DNA of 64,000 bases from Thioalbus denitrificans. GTDB lineage: Bacteria; Pseudomonadota; Gammaproteobacteria; DSM-26407. The stretch is from the NCBI RefSeq assembly GCF_003337735.1, contig NZ_QPJY01000002.1:248001-312000 (forward strand), written 5' to 3'. The notes under the pieces are model-generated. The model was given only the letters and a program-made list of their open reading frames with translations. It was not told the DNA's origin and made no database searches. The position numbers were made by a program, and so were the translations under genes. Positions 9,223 through 18,058 of this stretch are shown in pieces; within the stretch, counting starts at the first letter, position 1, and each line of letters opens with the position of its first letter.

Positions 9223-10557
9223 ATGGCACGAAAACGCAAGCAGAACCTTCCCCTCGATCCGGTCGAAACCGTGGTCGAGGATCTCTCCCACGATGGCCGC
9301 GGGGTGGCCCACGTGGAGGGCAAGACGGTGTTCATCCAGGGCGCCCTGCCGGGCGAACGGGTGTCGTTCACCTATCGGCGCCGGCGCGGCCGTTTCGACG
9401 AGGGCGTCGTGCATACCCTCATCGAGGCCGCCGCCGAGCGGGTGGAGCCCCGCTGCCTCCATTTCGGCTCCTGCGGCGGCTGCAGCCTCCAGCACCTGGC
9501 CCCGGAGGCCCAGCGGGCACGCAAGGAGCAGACGCTGCTGAGCAACCTGCGCCACTTCGGGGACGTGGCGCCGGAGACGGTCCTGCCGCCGTTGACCGGA
9601 CCGCTCTGGGGCTACCGGCGCAAGGCCCGCCTGGGGGTGCGCCATGTCGCCAAGAAGGGCGGGGTGCTGGTGGGATTCCGGGAGAAGGGCAGCAGCTTCA
9701 TCACCGAGATCGGCGCCTGTCCGGTGCTGGTGCCCCAGGTGGGGGAGCGCATCGGGGAGCTGCGTGCGCTCATCGGTTCGCTCGATGCCCGCGACGCCAT
9801 CCCGCAGATCGAGGTGGCGGCCGGCGACGAGCACACGGTACTGGTGTTCCGCAACATGGTGCCGCTGGGCGAGGCCGACCGCGCCCGGCTGGCCGGTTTC
9901 GGCGCCGCGACCGGCCTGCACATCCAGCTCCAGCCGGCCGGGCCTGAGAGCGTCCACCCCCTCGGGCCCGGTGATGCCGTGGCGCTCACCTACCGGCTGC
10001 CGGCCTACGACGTGGAGGTGCTGTTCCGGCCCACCGACTTCGCCCAGGTGAACGCCGAGATCAACCTCGCCATGGTGGACCACGCCCTGGCGCTGCTGGA
10101 GCCCTCGGCCGAGGACCGCATTCTCGATCTGTTCTGCGGGCTGGGCAATTTCACCCTGCCGCTGGCCCGCCGCTGCGGCGCGGTGGTGGGCGTGGAGGGG
10201 GACGCCGGGATGGTCGCCCGGGCCGGCGGGAACGCGCAGCGCAACGGCATCGCCAACGCCGAGTTCCATGCCGCCGACCTGGCGGGGGACTTCAGCGCCG
10301 AACCCTGGGCCCGGGCCGGGTTCCACAAGGTGCTGCTCGATCCGCCCCGCACCGGCGCCCTGGAGATGGTCCGCCACCTGCCTGCCTTCGGTGCCGGCCG
10401 GGTCGTCTACGTCTCCTGCAATCCCGCCACCCTGGCCCGCGACGCCGGCGTGCTGGTGCGCGAAGGGGGATACCGGCTGGTGAGCGCGGGTATCATGGAC
10501 ATGTTTCCCCATACCACCCACGTGGAGTCCATCGCCCTGTTCGAGAAGCCATGGTAA
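9223..10557 (+). CDS. rlmD: 23S rRNA (uracil-1939-C5)-methyltransferase
   Basis: SAM-dependent enzyme of 444 residues that makes m5U1939 in 23S rRNA. An N-terminal TRAM domain (DLSHDGRGVAHVEGKTVFI) is followed by the [4Fe-4S] cysteines Cys78, Cys84, Cys87 and Cys166. The SAM-binding motif is DLFCGLGNFTLPLA and the catalytic nucleophile is Cys399 in VYVSCNPATLARD. The iron-sulfur cysteines separate RlmD from TrmA. Its stop overlaps the relA start by 7 nt, the same coupling and order (rlmD then relA) as in E. coli. Confidence 0.95.
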   Translation: MARKRKQNLPLDPVETVVEDLSHDGRGVAHVEGKTVFIQGALPGERVSFTYRRRRGRFDEGVVHTLIEAAAERVEPRCLHFGSCGGCSLQHLAPEAQRARKEQTLLSNLRHFGDVAPETVLPPLTGPLWGYRRKARLGVRHVAKKGGVLVGFREKGSSFITEIGACPVLVPQVGERIGELRALIGSLDARDAIPQIEVAAGDEHTVLVFRNMVPLGEADRARLAGFGAATGLHIQLQPAGPESVHPLGPGDAVALTYRLPAYDVEVLFRPTDFAQVNAEINLAMVDHALALLEPSAEDRILDLFCGLGNFTLPLARRCGAVVGVEGDAGMVARAGGNAQRNGIANAEFHAADLAGDFSAEPWARAGFHKVLLDPPRTGALEMVRHLPAFGAGRVVYVSCNPATLARDAGVLVREGGYRLVSAGIMDMFPHTTHVESIALFEKPW

Positions 10558-12761
10558 AGGTCAAGGAGAGCATCCGCATCGACGCCGACCGGGAGATCAC
10601 CCTGGAGGACTGGTTGGTGCTGCTGCGCCAGGAGCGTCCGGACCTCGCGCCCGATCGCCTGCGTGCCGCCTGTGCGCTGCTCCAGGACACGTTTCCGGAC
10701 AGCGGCCCCGCGGGGGGGGAGGGCGGCGTCCTGGGCGAGGGACTGGCCATGGCCGATGTGCTCGCCGACATGCGCCTCGATCCGGAGACCCTCGCCGCCG
10801 CGCTCCTGTACCCCTGCGTGCGTGACGACGTGCTCGAGCTGGAGACGGTCACCGAACGGGTCGGCGAGGGCGTGAGCCGACTGCTGGGCGGGATTCGGCA
10901 GATGAACGCCATCCACGACATCTACCAGAACGCCGGCGATCGGCGCCGCGACGGCGGCCACGCCGAAAACCTGCGCAAGATGCTCCTGGCCATGGTCGAG
11001 GACGTCCGCGTGGTGCTGGTCAAGCTGGCCGAGCGGGTGGTCGCCATGCGCCTGGCCCGGGACGCCGACGAACCGGTCCGCCGCGACCTGGCCCGCGAGA
11101 CCCAGGAGGTCTACGCGCCCCTGGCCAACCGGCTCGGCATCGGCCAGATCAAGTGGGAGCTGGAGGACCTCGCCTTCCGCTTCCTGGAGCCGGCCACCTA
11201 CAAGCAGATCGCGCGCCTGCTGGAAGAGCGCCGGGTGGACCGCGAGCGCTACATCCGCCGCGTGATGGATCAGCTGCGGGAGTCGCTCGCGAGCGCCGGG
11301 ATCCAGGCGGAGGTCCACGGCCGGGCGAAGCATATCTACAGCATCTGGCGCAAGATGCAGCGCAAGAGCCAGGATTTCCACCAGATCCACGACGTGCGCG
11401 CACTGCGGGTGCTGGTCGACTCCATCCCCGACTGCTATGCGACGCTGGGCATCGTCCACACCCTCTGGGCCCACATCCCCCGGGAGTTCGACGACTACAT
11501 CGCCACCCCCAAGGAGAACGGCTACCGTTCCCTGCACACCGCGGTCATCGGCCCCGAGGGCCGGAACCTGGAGGTCCAGATCCGGACCCACGAGATGGAC
11601 AGCGAGTCGGAGCTGGGCGTGGCCGCCCACTGGCGCTACAAGGAGGGCATGGCCTACGACTCCAGCTTCGAGGCCAAGATCGCCTGGCTGCGCCAGATCC
11701 TCAACTGGCAGGAGGAGCTGAGCGATACCGAGGCCCTGCTCGACGATCTGAAGAGCGCGGTGGTGGAGGAGCGGGTCTACGTCTTCACCCCCCAGGGCAA
11801 GGTGGTGGACATGCCCGTGGGCGCCACGCCGCTGGATTTCGCCTATCACATCCACACCGAGCTCGGTCACCGCTGCCGGGGGGCCAAGATAAACGGCCGC
11901 ATCGTGCCGCTCACCTACCGCCTGCAGACCGGTGAGCAGGTGGAGATCCTGACCGCCAAGGAGGGCGCCCCGAGCCGCGACTGGCTCAATCCCAACCTCG
12001 GCTATCTCAACACCGGGCGGGCCCGGGGCAAGGTCCAGCACTGGTTCCGGCTGCAGGACCATGACAAGAACTGCGCCGCCGGACGCGCCGCCATGGAGCG
12101 CGAGCAGCAGCGTCTCGGCCTGGGTCCCATCGACTACGAGACCATCGCCGGGAAATACAACTTCAAGCGCGGCGAGGACCTCCTGGCGGCCGTGGGCGCC
12201 GGGGACATCCGCCCCGGGCAGGTGGTCACCGCGCACCAGGTCCTGCAGCGCCAGGAGCCGCCCCAGTCCGAGCTGCCCCTGCCCATCTCCCGGCCGAGCA
12301 CGCCCACCTCCGACAGCGATGTCCATATCCAGGGTGTCGGCAACCTGCTGACCCACATGGCGCGCTGCTGCAAGCCGGTGCCCGGCGATGCCATCATGGG
12401 CTATATCACCCGCGGGCGGGGGGTCACCATCCACCGCCGCGACTGCCCGAACGTGCTGGAGTACCAGCGCCGCGAGGATGAACGGCTGATCGAGGTGGAG
12501 TGGGGCGGGCAGACCCGCAGCACCTATCCGGTGGACGTCTACATCAAGGCCTATGACCGCCACGGGCTGCTGCGGGACATCACCAGCCTGCTCGCCAACG
12601 ATCGCATCAACGTGACCGCGGTGAACACCCTCTCGGACAAGGAGGGGAACACCGCCGACATGACCCTGACGCTGGAGATCAACGGTCTGGATCAGCTTGG
12701 CCGGGTGCTGGATCAGATCAACCAGCTGCCCAATGTCATCGAGGTCCACCGGCGCCACTGA
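10551..12761 (+). CDS. relA: GTP pyrophosphokinase RelA
   Basis: Stringent-response (p)ppGpp synthetase, 736 residues, the ribosome-bound sensor of uncharged tRNA. The N-terminal hydrolase domain is degenerate: where SpoT has the HD pair, this protein reads LLYPCVRDD (residues 86-93), so it should synthesise but not degrade (p)ppGpp. The synthetase domain shows HxRxKHIYSIWRKM-type and IHDVRALRVLV segments, GYRSLHT and LEVQIRT. It is followed by TGS (VYVFTPQGKVVDMP), a zinc-finger/CC region (HMARCCKPVPGD) and a C-terminal ACT domain. It sits directly after rlmD and before mazG; no mazEF pair intervenes. Confidence 0.96.
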   Translation: MVKVKESIRIDADREITLEDWLVLLRQERPDLAPDRLRAACALLQDTFPDSGPAGGEGGVLGEGLAMADVLADMRLDPETLAAALLYPCVRDDVLELETVTERVGEGVSRLLGGIRQMNAIHDIYQNAGDRRRDGGHAENLRKMLLAMVEDVRVVLVKLAERVVAMRLARDADEPVRRDLARETQEVYAPLANRLGIGQIKWELEDLAFRFLEPATYKQIARLLEERRVDRERYIRRVMDQLRESLASAGIQAEVHGRAKHIYSIWRKMQRKSQDFHQIHDVRALRVLVDSIPDCYATLGIVHTLWAHIPREFDDYIATPKENGYRSLHTAVIGPEGRNLEVQIRTHEMDSESELGVAAHWRYKEGMAYDSSFEAKIAWLRQILNWQEELSDTEALLDDLKSAVVEERVYVFTPQGKVVDMPVGATPLDFAYHIHTELGHRCRGAKINGRIVPLTYRLQTGEQVEILTAKEGAPSRDWLNPNLGYLNTGRARGKVQHWFRLQDHDKNCAAGRAAMEREQQRLGLGPIDYETIAGKYNFKRGEDLLAAVGAGDIRPGQVVTAHQVLQRQEPPQSELPLPISRPSTPTSDSDVHIQGVGNLLTHMARCCKPVPGDAIMGYITRGRGVTIHRRDCPNVLEYQRREDERLIEVEWGGQTRSTYPVDVYIKAYDRHGLLRDITSLLANDRINVTAVNTLSDKEGNTADMTLTLEINGLDQLGRVLDQINQLPNVIEVHRRH

Positions 12762-12851
12762 ACCGGGGGCCCGGTCCAGGCCGGAGGATGTGTCCGGCCA
12801 GCGCTTTCTCGCGCTCCGATGAGCGCAGGCGATACCGTGGAGGAGCCGCCG

Positions 12852-13655
12852 ATGAATCCCGTGGAACAACTGCTGGAGGTGATGGCGGCCCTGCGCAATC
12901 CCGAGCGCGGCTGTCCCTGGGATCTCGAGCAGACCTATGCCAGCCTGGCGCCGCACACCCTGGAGGAGGCCTACGAGGTGGCCGAGGCCGCCGAGGCCGG
13001 CGATCTCGGCGAGTTGCGCGAGGAGCTCGGCGATCTGCTGTTCCAGGTGGTCTTCTACGCGCGCATCGCGGAGGAGGCGGACGAGTTCACCTTCGCCGAT
13101 GTGGCCGCCGCCATCGTGGAGAAGCTCGTGCGCCGTCACCCCCATGTCTTCGGCGAAGCCGTGGTGGCCGATGCCGCCGAGCAGACCGAGGCCTGGGAGG
13201 CCCACAAGGCGGCGGAACGGCAACGCAAGGCGGCGGATCGCGGCACGGAGCATCTCCACAGCCTGCTCGACGGGGTGAGTCTCGCCCTGCCGGCCCTGAC
13301 CCGCGCCCGCAAGCTCCAGTCCCGTGCCGCGCGGGCCGGTTTCGACTGGCCCGACATCGACGGGGTGTTCCGCAAGCTCGACGAGGAGATCCGGGAGCTG
13401 CGGGAGGCCCGGGCCGGGGCGGACGGGCCGGAGCGGGTGGAGGCGGAACTGGGCGACCTGCTCTTCACCTGCGTCAACCTGGCGCGCCATGCCGGGGTGG
13501 ACCCGGAGCGCGCCCTGCGCGCCGCCAACCACCGTTTCTCCAGCCGCTTCCGGTACATGGAGGCGCGGCTCGCCGCGGAGGGCACGGCACCAGAACAGGC
13601 CGGCCCGGAACGGCTGGAACGGCTCTGGGCCGCGGCCAAGGACCGGCTGGGATGA
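12852..13655 (+). CDS. mazG: Nucleoside triphosphate pyrophosphohydrolase MazG
   Basis: All-alpha NTP pyrophosphatase of 267 residues that removes non-canonical NTPs and, in E. coli, lowers (p)ppGpp. Two tandem MazG domains are present. The first has GCPWDLEQT, EEAYEVAEA and the metal-binding LREELGDLLFQVVFYA; the second has EEIRELREA and EAELGDLLFTCVNLARH. The ATG at 12852 has a GGAGG 5-6 nt upstream and gives MNPVEQLLEVMAALR, the usual family start; an ATG at 12819 is less likely. Stop and next start overlap (ATGA), coupling mazG to the Nudix gene. Adjacent relA fits a role in nucleotide homeostasis. Confidence 0.93.
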   Translation: MNPVEQLLEVMAALRNPERGCPWDLEQTYASLAPHTLEEAYEVAEAAEAGDLGELREELGDLLFQVVFYARIAEEADEFTFADVAAAIVEKLVRRHPHVFGEAVVADAAEQTEAWEAHKAAERQRKAADRGTEHLHSLLDGVSLALPALTRARKLQSRAARAGFDWPDIDGVFRKLDEEIRELREARAGADGPERVEAELGDLLFTCVNLARHAGVDPERALRAANHRFSSRFRYMEARLAAEGTAPEQAGPERLERLWAAAKDRLG

Positions 13656-14179
13656 CCGGCCGCCGGTCCATCCATCGGGGCCGCGTGGTGGATCTCGGCA
13701 TCGAGACCGTGCGGCGGCCGGACGGCCGCACGCTGGAGCTGGAGGTGGTGCGCCATCCCGGCGGCGCGGCCGTGGTGGCGCTGGACGCCGGGCGCAACGT
13801 CTGTCTCGTGCGCCAGTACCGCCACGCCACCGGCGGCTGGCTGTGGGAGCTTCCGGCCGGGAAGCTCGAGCCGGACGAACCGCCATTGGCCACGGCGCGC
13901 CGGGAGCTGGGCGAGGAGGCGGGGCTGCGGGCCCGTTACTGGCGTGCCCTCGGCAGCGTCCTGAGCACGCCCGGTTTCTGTGACGAGGTGATCCACCTCT
14001 ACCTCGCCCGTGGACTGACGACGGTGGCCACGGAGCACCAGGAGGACGAGCTCATGGAAGTGCACTGGCTTTCCTACGCCGAGGCCCTGCGGCAGGCGCT
14101 CGACGGTCGCCTGCGCGACGCGAAGACGATCATCGGTCTGCTCCGCGCCCGTCCCCTGCTCGACGGGCGGGGAGACTGA
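13652..14179 (+). CDS. Nudix hydrolase, ADP-ribose pyrophosphatase-like
   Basis: A 175-residue Nudix enzyme. The complete Nudix box (G-x5-E-x7-REL-x-EE-x-GL) lies in the segment starting GKLEPDEPPLATARREL. The upstream WELPAGK and the downstream STPGFCDEVIHLYLA are typical of the NudF/ADP-ribose pyrophosphatase branch, which hydrolyses ADP-ribose or nucleotide sugars. The exact substrate is not provable here. It overlaps the mazG stop by 4 nt, and the next gene starts 3 nt after its own stop, so it is embedded in one operon. Confidence 0.88.
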   Translation: MTGRRSIHRGRVVDLGIETVRRPDGRTLELEVVRHPGGAAVVALDAGRNVCLVRQYRHATGGWLWELPAGKLEPDEPPLATARRELGEEAGLRARYWRALGSVLSTPGFCDEVIHLYLARGLTTVATEHQEDELMEVHWLSYAEALRQALDGRLRDAKTIIGLLRARPLLDGRGD

Positions 14180-14182
14180 GCC

Positions 14183-15118
14183 ATGGACGCCGGGAAACGG
14201 CAGCAGGGCGGGACGCCGCGGGTGGGGCTCGCCCTCGGCAGCGGTTCGGCCCGCGGCTGGGCCCATATCGGCATCATCGAGGCCCTGGAAGAGGCCGGTA
14301 TCCGCCCGGAAGTGGTCTGCGGCGCCTCCATCGGCGCACTGGTGGGCGCGGCCTACGCCAGCGGCAATCTGCCCTGGCTGCACGAGTGGGTGGAGACCCT
14401 GAGCTGGTGGGACGTGGTGCGGCTCATGGACGTGCGTCTCAACGGCGGGTTCATTGAAGGCGAGCGGCTGATGGAGATCTTCCGCGAATACGTGGAGGAC
14501 CAGGAGATCGGCAAGCTGTCATGCCGCTTCGCGGCCGTCGCGACCGACCTGGAGACCGGCCGCGAGCAGTGGCTGGAGGAGGGATCGCTGCTGGACGCGG
14601 TACGCGCCTCGATGGCGCTGCCCGGCCTGTTCTCCCCGGCCCGCTACCAGGAACGCTGGCTGGTGGATGGCGGCCTGGTCAACCCGGTTCCGGTTTCGCT
14701 GTGCCGTGCGCTCGGGGCGGAGGTGGTGATCGCGGTCAACCTCAATGGCGACATCGTGGGCAAGCGCCGCAAGCGGCCCCAGGAGAGAGCGGCGGCTGAG
14801 GGGCGCCTGGATCCCCTCATGAACCGTCTGAACGAGAGCCTGCGCCGCAACCTGCCCGCGGCGCTGCTCAGCAGCGGACGTGGAACCGACGGGTCCGGAT
14901 CGCCGGGGCTGTTCACGGTCCTGCTCGATTCCATCAACATCATGCAGGACCGCATCACCCGCAGCCGGATGGCGGGCGATCCCCCCGATATCTATCTTGC
15001 GCCGCGCCTCGCCCATCTGGGCGTGCTCGACTACGATCGCGCCGCCGAGGCCATCGAACAGGGACGCAGGAGCATGGAGAAGGCGCTGCCGGAACTGCTC
15101 AGCGTGCTGGAGTCCTGA
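14183..15118 (+). CDS. rssA: Patatin-like phospholipase RssA
   Basis: Serine lipid acylhydrolase of 311 residues. The oxyanion loop is GSGSARGWAHIG (19-30), the nucleophile Ser49 lies in GASIGA, and the dyad aspartate is Asp162 in VDGGLVNPVP. Length and motifs match the RssA/YchK group of bacterial patatins. No signal peptide, so cytosolic or membrane-associated. It is the last gene of the rightward run starting at cysM. A 12-bp perfect hairpin follows at 15148-15177. The physiological lipid substrate is unknown. Confidence 0.88.
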   Translation: MDAGKRQQGGTPRVGLALGSGSARGWAHIGIIEALEEAGIRPEVVCGASIGALVGAAYASGNLPWLHEWVETLSWWDVVRLMDVRLNGGFIEGERLMEIFREYVEDQEIGKLSCRFAAVATDLETGREQWLEEGSLLDAVRASMALPGLFSPARYQERWLVDGGLVNPVPVSLCRALGAEVVIAVNLNGDIVGKRRKRPQERAAAEGRLDPLMNRLNESLRRNLPAALLSSGRGTDGSGSPGLFTVLLDSINIMQDRITRSRMAGDPPDIYLAPRLAHLGVLDYDRAAEAIEQGRRSMEKALPELLSVLES

Positions 15119-15147
15119 CCCAGGGTGACGGATCAGGCGAGCGGCGG

Positions 15148-15177
15148 CGGGCGGGGCCGCGATGACGGCCCCGCCCG
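15148..15177. terminator. GC-rich hairpin between convergent genes
   Basis: Perfect inverted repeat CGGGCGGGGCCG / CGGCCCCGCCCG (12-bp arms, 6-nt loop) between rssA (+) and the next gene (-). No U-tract follows on either strand, so it is a structural barrier or weak terminator at best. Confidence 0.45.
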
Positions 15178-15182
15178 TGTGC

Positions 15183-15629
15183 TCATTCCGCCTCGAGTTC
15201 CTCGTTGACGATGCACCAGGCGATGACGTCGGCGGCGCGCTCCTGGGCGCGCCAATGGTGGCGCTGCTCGGCCTGTTCCCGATGGCTGCGACAGGCCGCC
15301 GGCTGCGCCTCGGCCAGAGCGTTCAGCTCCTCGATGAGGCGATGGGCATGGGGCAGCAGCCGACGCAGTACCGGCGGCGTGTCGGCGGTCTCCTGGATCA
15401 GGCCGTAGACCCGTGCGGCGCGCTCTATGGAGCGGCACAGGAGGGTGTCCAGGGGCTGGCGTGCCAGTTCCGGTTCGGCCTTGATCTGGGCCAGCACCAG
15501 GGCGGAGATGAGCGCCTCGCCGCGGGGCAGCTGCAGGTGCTCTGCCGTGGTGCCGGTGACCTCGGCGCGGGAGGCGGTATCGGTTTCGGTCTCGGTGTCA
15601 GTGTCGATGTGGGTGCGAAGATTGCTCAT
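15183..15629 (-). CDS. Hypothetical protein with acidic Thr/Asp/Glu N-terminus
   Basis: A 148-residue protein that I do not recognise. Residues 8-18 form a low-complexity acidic run (DTDTETETDTA). The rest is predicted mostly helical, with SALVLAQIKAEPELARQPLDTL, SIERAARVYGLI and RLIEELNALAE, and many Ala, Glu and Arg residues. No signal peptide or membrane helix. The start has a GAGG about 9 nt upstream. The gene is monocistronic: a terminator and an unusual pair of direct repeats lie upstream, between it and pabBC. Confidence 0.7.
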   Translation of the reverse strand: MSNLRTHIDTDTETETDTASRAEVTGTTAEHLQLPRGEALISALVLAQIKAEPELARQPLDTLLCRSIERAARVYGLIQETADTPPVLRRLLPHAHRLIEELNALAEAQPAACRSHREQAEQRHHWRAQERAADVIAWCIVNEELEAE

Positions 15630-15700
15630 TGCCGTGTTCCTCTGACTCCCCCGGTTGTTGAGTGCGTTGCTCCGGGCCCGGGGGAATCTGGGACCGCGAA

Positions 15701-15752
15701 CGCTTTAGCAGCATTTATTGATCGCCCTGCAAGTTGTCGATTAAATCGGCGA
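15701..15752. repeat. Direct repeat, copy 1 (52 bp)
   Basis: Starts CGCTTTAGCAGCATTTATTG and ends TTAAATCGGCG. It matches the copy at 15813 with about six differences including one 1-bp gap. On the minus strand it could contain a weak promoter (TCGACA, 16 bp, ATAAAT) for the hypothetical gene. Confidence 0.75.
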
Positions 15753-15765
15753 TTTCCGTGCAACG

Positions 15766-15803
15766 AAAAAAGCCCGCTTCAGCATCGGCTAAAGCAGGCT
15801 TTT
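15766..15803 (-). terminator. Rho-independent terminator of pabBC
   Basis: Minus-strand stem AAAAGCCTGCTT paired with AAGCGGGCTTTT (one mismatch), followed by a run of T. It lies between the two copies of the 52-bp direct repeat and about 110 nt after the pabBC stop. Confidence 0.75.
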
Positions 15804-15812
15804 AAGGGCACC

Positions 15813-15863
15813 CGCTTTAGCTGCATTTATTGAGCGCCCGCAAGCTGTGGATCAAATCGGCGC
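15813..15863. repeat. Direct repeat, copy 2 (51 bp)
   Basis: Starts CGCTTTAGCTGCATTTATTG and ends ATCAAATCGGCG. It is the partner of the copy at 15701, in the same orientation, 112 bp apart start to start, with the pabBC terminator between them. Confidence 0.75.
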
Positions 15864-15913
15864 TTGGTGAACAAATTAACCACGGGGTCCGGTCTTGTCA
15901 ACCGCCTGAGCCA

Positions 15914-17818
15914 TCAAAGTTTTTTATTGTGCCCATGTGCCGGCCCGGCTTCTGAGGACAGCTGCGGACCGACGCAGTTGACCCGGACCAGGCCACGAAC
16001 GGAGTTGCCGCAGTAGATGGCCTCCGCCCGCTCAAGGTCGCCGGGCCGCAGAACCCTTTCCCGGCACTCGCCCCCGCGCAGCAGCGCCTCGCGCAGGATT
16101 CCAGGCAGCAGGCCGCACTCCACCGGCGGGGTCACAAGCGCCCCCTCCAACCGCACGAAGAGGTTGGTGCGGGCCCCCTCGGTGAGCTCTCCCCGGCTAT
16201 TGATATAGATCTCGTCGAAAATATCTCCGGCGCGGATCCGCGCCATGGTCTGCTCATACCAGGGTCGCCAGGTAGTCTTGTGGTAGAGGTAGGGATTTTC
16301 TGGATCCACCGCTTCAGGGTTGAGGCGGACCGTGGGCGTCGTCGTCGCGGCGTCCTCCAGCGGCATGCGCTCCCAGCGCAGCCTGCCCCCGCGGTCCAGG
16401 AGGATGCGCACCATCTGCGGGCGGTTCTCCGCGTGCTCCCGGAGGGTACCGATCAGTCGTTCCCAGCCTTTCCGGTCGAATTCGAAATCCCAGTAGCGGG
16501 CCGAGGCGGCGAGCCGGCGGCGATGCGCATCGGCATGGGTGATGCCCGTGCCGTCCAGGCGCAGGGTCTCCAGCAGTTCGAAGGTCGGCGTCGGCGTGGT
16601 GAGGAATGCCGTCTTGCCCAGGCATTCCCGCCATTCCATTCCGGCATCGGCGCCGTAAACCACGCCGCTGCCGGTGTGGAAGCGCCAGTCCCTCTCGCCC
16701 GCATGTCGTTCCAGGGTGCGGATCGGCACGTTGAATGTGCAGCGTCCATCGGGCGCGGTAAAGCCGATGGCGCCGCAGTAGACGCCCCTTGGCCCGGTTT
16801 CTATTCCGGCGATGAGTTCCAGGGTGTGCAGCTTGGGGGCGCCGGTGACCGAGCCGCACGGATAGAGCCCATGCAGCAGAGAGGGCAGGGTCCAGTGATC
16901 GTCGAGGGTGCCCGTGATGGTCGAAGTCATCTGCAGCAGGGTTCGATGCGCCTCGACCCGGAACAGGTGGGGCACCCGCACACTCCCGGCCGTGCAGACC
17001 CGGCCGAGGTCATTGCGCAGCAGGTCGACGATCATCAGGTTTTCGGCACGATTCTTCGGGTCGCGGCGCAGGCCGCGGCGGCGGCGGCCATCCTCCCGGG
17101 TGCTGCGTCCGCGGGGAGCGGTTCCCTTCATCGGGCGCGTGGTTATGGCGTTGCCCTCGACGCGGAAAAACAGCTCGGGCGAGAGGGACAGCAGCGTGCG
17201 ATCGCCGTGCTGGAGAAACGCGGAATAGGGAACACGCTGCGCCTCGCGCAGGCGGGAGTAGAGTTCGAACGGGGGGAGGGGCGAGCGGCAGGTGCCGGGG
17301 AAGGTGAAATTCACCTGGTAGGTTTCCCCTTCCCGCAGCCAATTCTGGATTTCCGAAACAGCCGCGGCGTATTCCCCGGGGGAAATCCCTGGTGAATATT
17401 CAACCGCCGTAGCGGACATGTCGCCGGCAACCGCGTCGGTGCGCAGCGTGGATTGCGTGTCTGGCGGTTCGGGTGACCAGGTGCCGGTCCTGTGGTCGAA
17501 GATGTGTGGCTTTTCGAACACGCCGAACCAGGCCAGTGGCCCGTCGCGGGAAGGGATGCAGGCATGCAGCTTCGGTTCCAGGGCGTAGGCGAGTTCGAAT
17601 GTCAGGTACCCGGCCAGCCAGTACCGGCCACGCAGGTCTTCAAGGGTCCCGAGGAACGACTCGGCCTCTTCCGGGCGCTCGAGGAGAATCTCACGCACGG
17701 GAGCGCGGAAAACATAGGAGTAACGGTTTTCACGGTCGGGCCGCGCGCTCTCCAGCAGTACCCAGGTTTCATCCGGCGCCGGTACCGGCAGCGTGCTGAT
17801 GGATAGAGTGTGATACAA
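15914..17818 (-). CDS. pabB: Aminodeoxychorismate synthase / ADC lyase fusion
   Basis: A 634-residue bifunctional folate enzyme. The first about 400 residues form the chorismate-utilising PabB domain: YQVNFTFPG, TRPMKGTAPRG, ENLMIVDLLRNDLGRV, GSVTGAPK and YCGAIGF. From about residue 410 a class IV PLP-type PabC domain follows (FELLETLRLDGTGITHADAH, YINSRGELTEGARTNLFV, PPVECGLLPGILR). Together they would turn chorismate plus glutamine-derived ammonia into 4-aminobenzoate; the PabA amidotransferase is not in this window. Single-gene unit with its own terminator, divergent from the H-NS-like gene. PabB-PabC fusions are known in other bacteria, so the fusion is unusual rather than new. Confidence 0.93.
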   Translation of the reverse strand: MYHTLSISTLPVPAPDETWVLLESARPDRENRYSYVFRAPVREILLERPEEAESFLGTLEDLRGRYWLAGYLTFELAYALEPKLHACIPSRDGPLAWFGVFEKPHIFDHRTGTWSPEPPDTQSTLRTDAVAGDMSATAVEYSPGISPGEYAAAVSEIQNWLREGETYQVNFTFPGTCRSPLPPFELYSRLREAQRVPYSAFLQHGDRTLLSLSPELFFRVEGNAITTRPMKGTAPRGRSTREDGRRRRGLRRDPKNRAENLMIVDLLRNDLGRVCTAGSVRVPHLFRVEAHRTLLQMTSTITGTLDDHWTLPSLLHGLYPCGSVTGAPKLHTLELIAGIETGPRGVYCGAIGFTAPDGRCTFNVPIRTLERHAGERDWRFHTGSGVVYGADAGMEWRECLGKTAFLTTPTPTFELLETLRLDGTGITHADAHRRRLAASARYWDFEFDRKGWERLIGTLREHAENRPQMVRILLDRGGRLRWERMPLEDAATTTPTVRLNPEAVDPENPYLYHKTTWRPWYEQTMARIRAGDIFDEIYINSRGELTEGARTNLFVRLEGALVTPPVECGLLPGILREALLRGGECRERVLRPGDLERAEAIYCGNSVRGLVRVNCVGPQLSSEAGPAHGHNKKL

Positions 17819-17857
17819 GGGATGTCTCGCTCTCTGGAACCGACGTCACGGCGCCTG

Positions 17858-17863
17858 ATTATA
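17858..17863 (-). promoter_or_regulatory. Candidate -10 box of pabBC
   Basis: A perfect TATAAT on the minus strand, 40 nt upstream of the pabBC ATG. No convincing -35 hexamer is seen at 16-18 bp, so only the -10 is claimed. Confidence 0.35.
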
Positions 17864-17932
17864 GTGGATCGTCGGAATCCGGGCGTTCGGAAGCGACAAT
17901 ATCCGTAATGTGGAAAATACTTCCTGTATTCC

Positions 17933-17961
17933 TTGTCATTATGCCGGATGATTATTAATAT
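17933..17961 (+). promoter_or_regulatory. Sigma70-type promoter of the H-NS-like gene
   Basis: TTGTCA (17933-17938), 17-bp spacer, TAATAT (17956-17961), inside the most AT-rich stretch of this neighbourhood. The leader would be about 90 nt. Such an AT-rich region could be bound by the encoded H-NS-like protein itself (inference). Confidence 0.5.
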
Positions 17962-18058
17962 TTAACCCGACGCGAATAGGGGCGAACCAGGACAGCCGAT
18001 ATAAAACCCAGGAATTGGTATCTGAAACCGATTCGAAACGATAATCCGGAGAGTAACG

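Noticed and set aside
12762-12851. mazEF toxin-antitoxin between relA and mazG, as in E. coli
   Set aside because: The gap is only 90 nt and holds no such genes.
10407-13886. 1159-codon open frame on the minus strand
   Set aside because: Entirely antisense to rlmD, relA and mazG; low-complexity G/A/V/Q composition typical of GC-rich antisense frames, no family motif.
12788-14179. 463-codon frame spanning mazG and the Nudix gene
   Set aside because: Only its last 175 codons are a real gene; the rest is an out-of-frame reading of mazG. Not a fusion protein.
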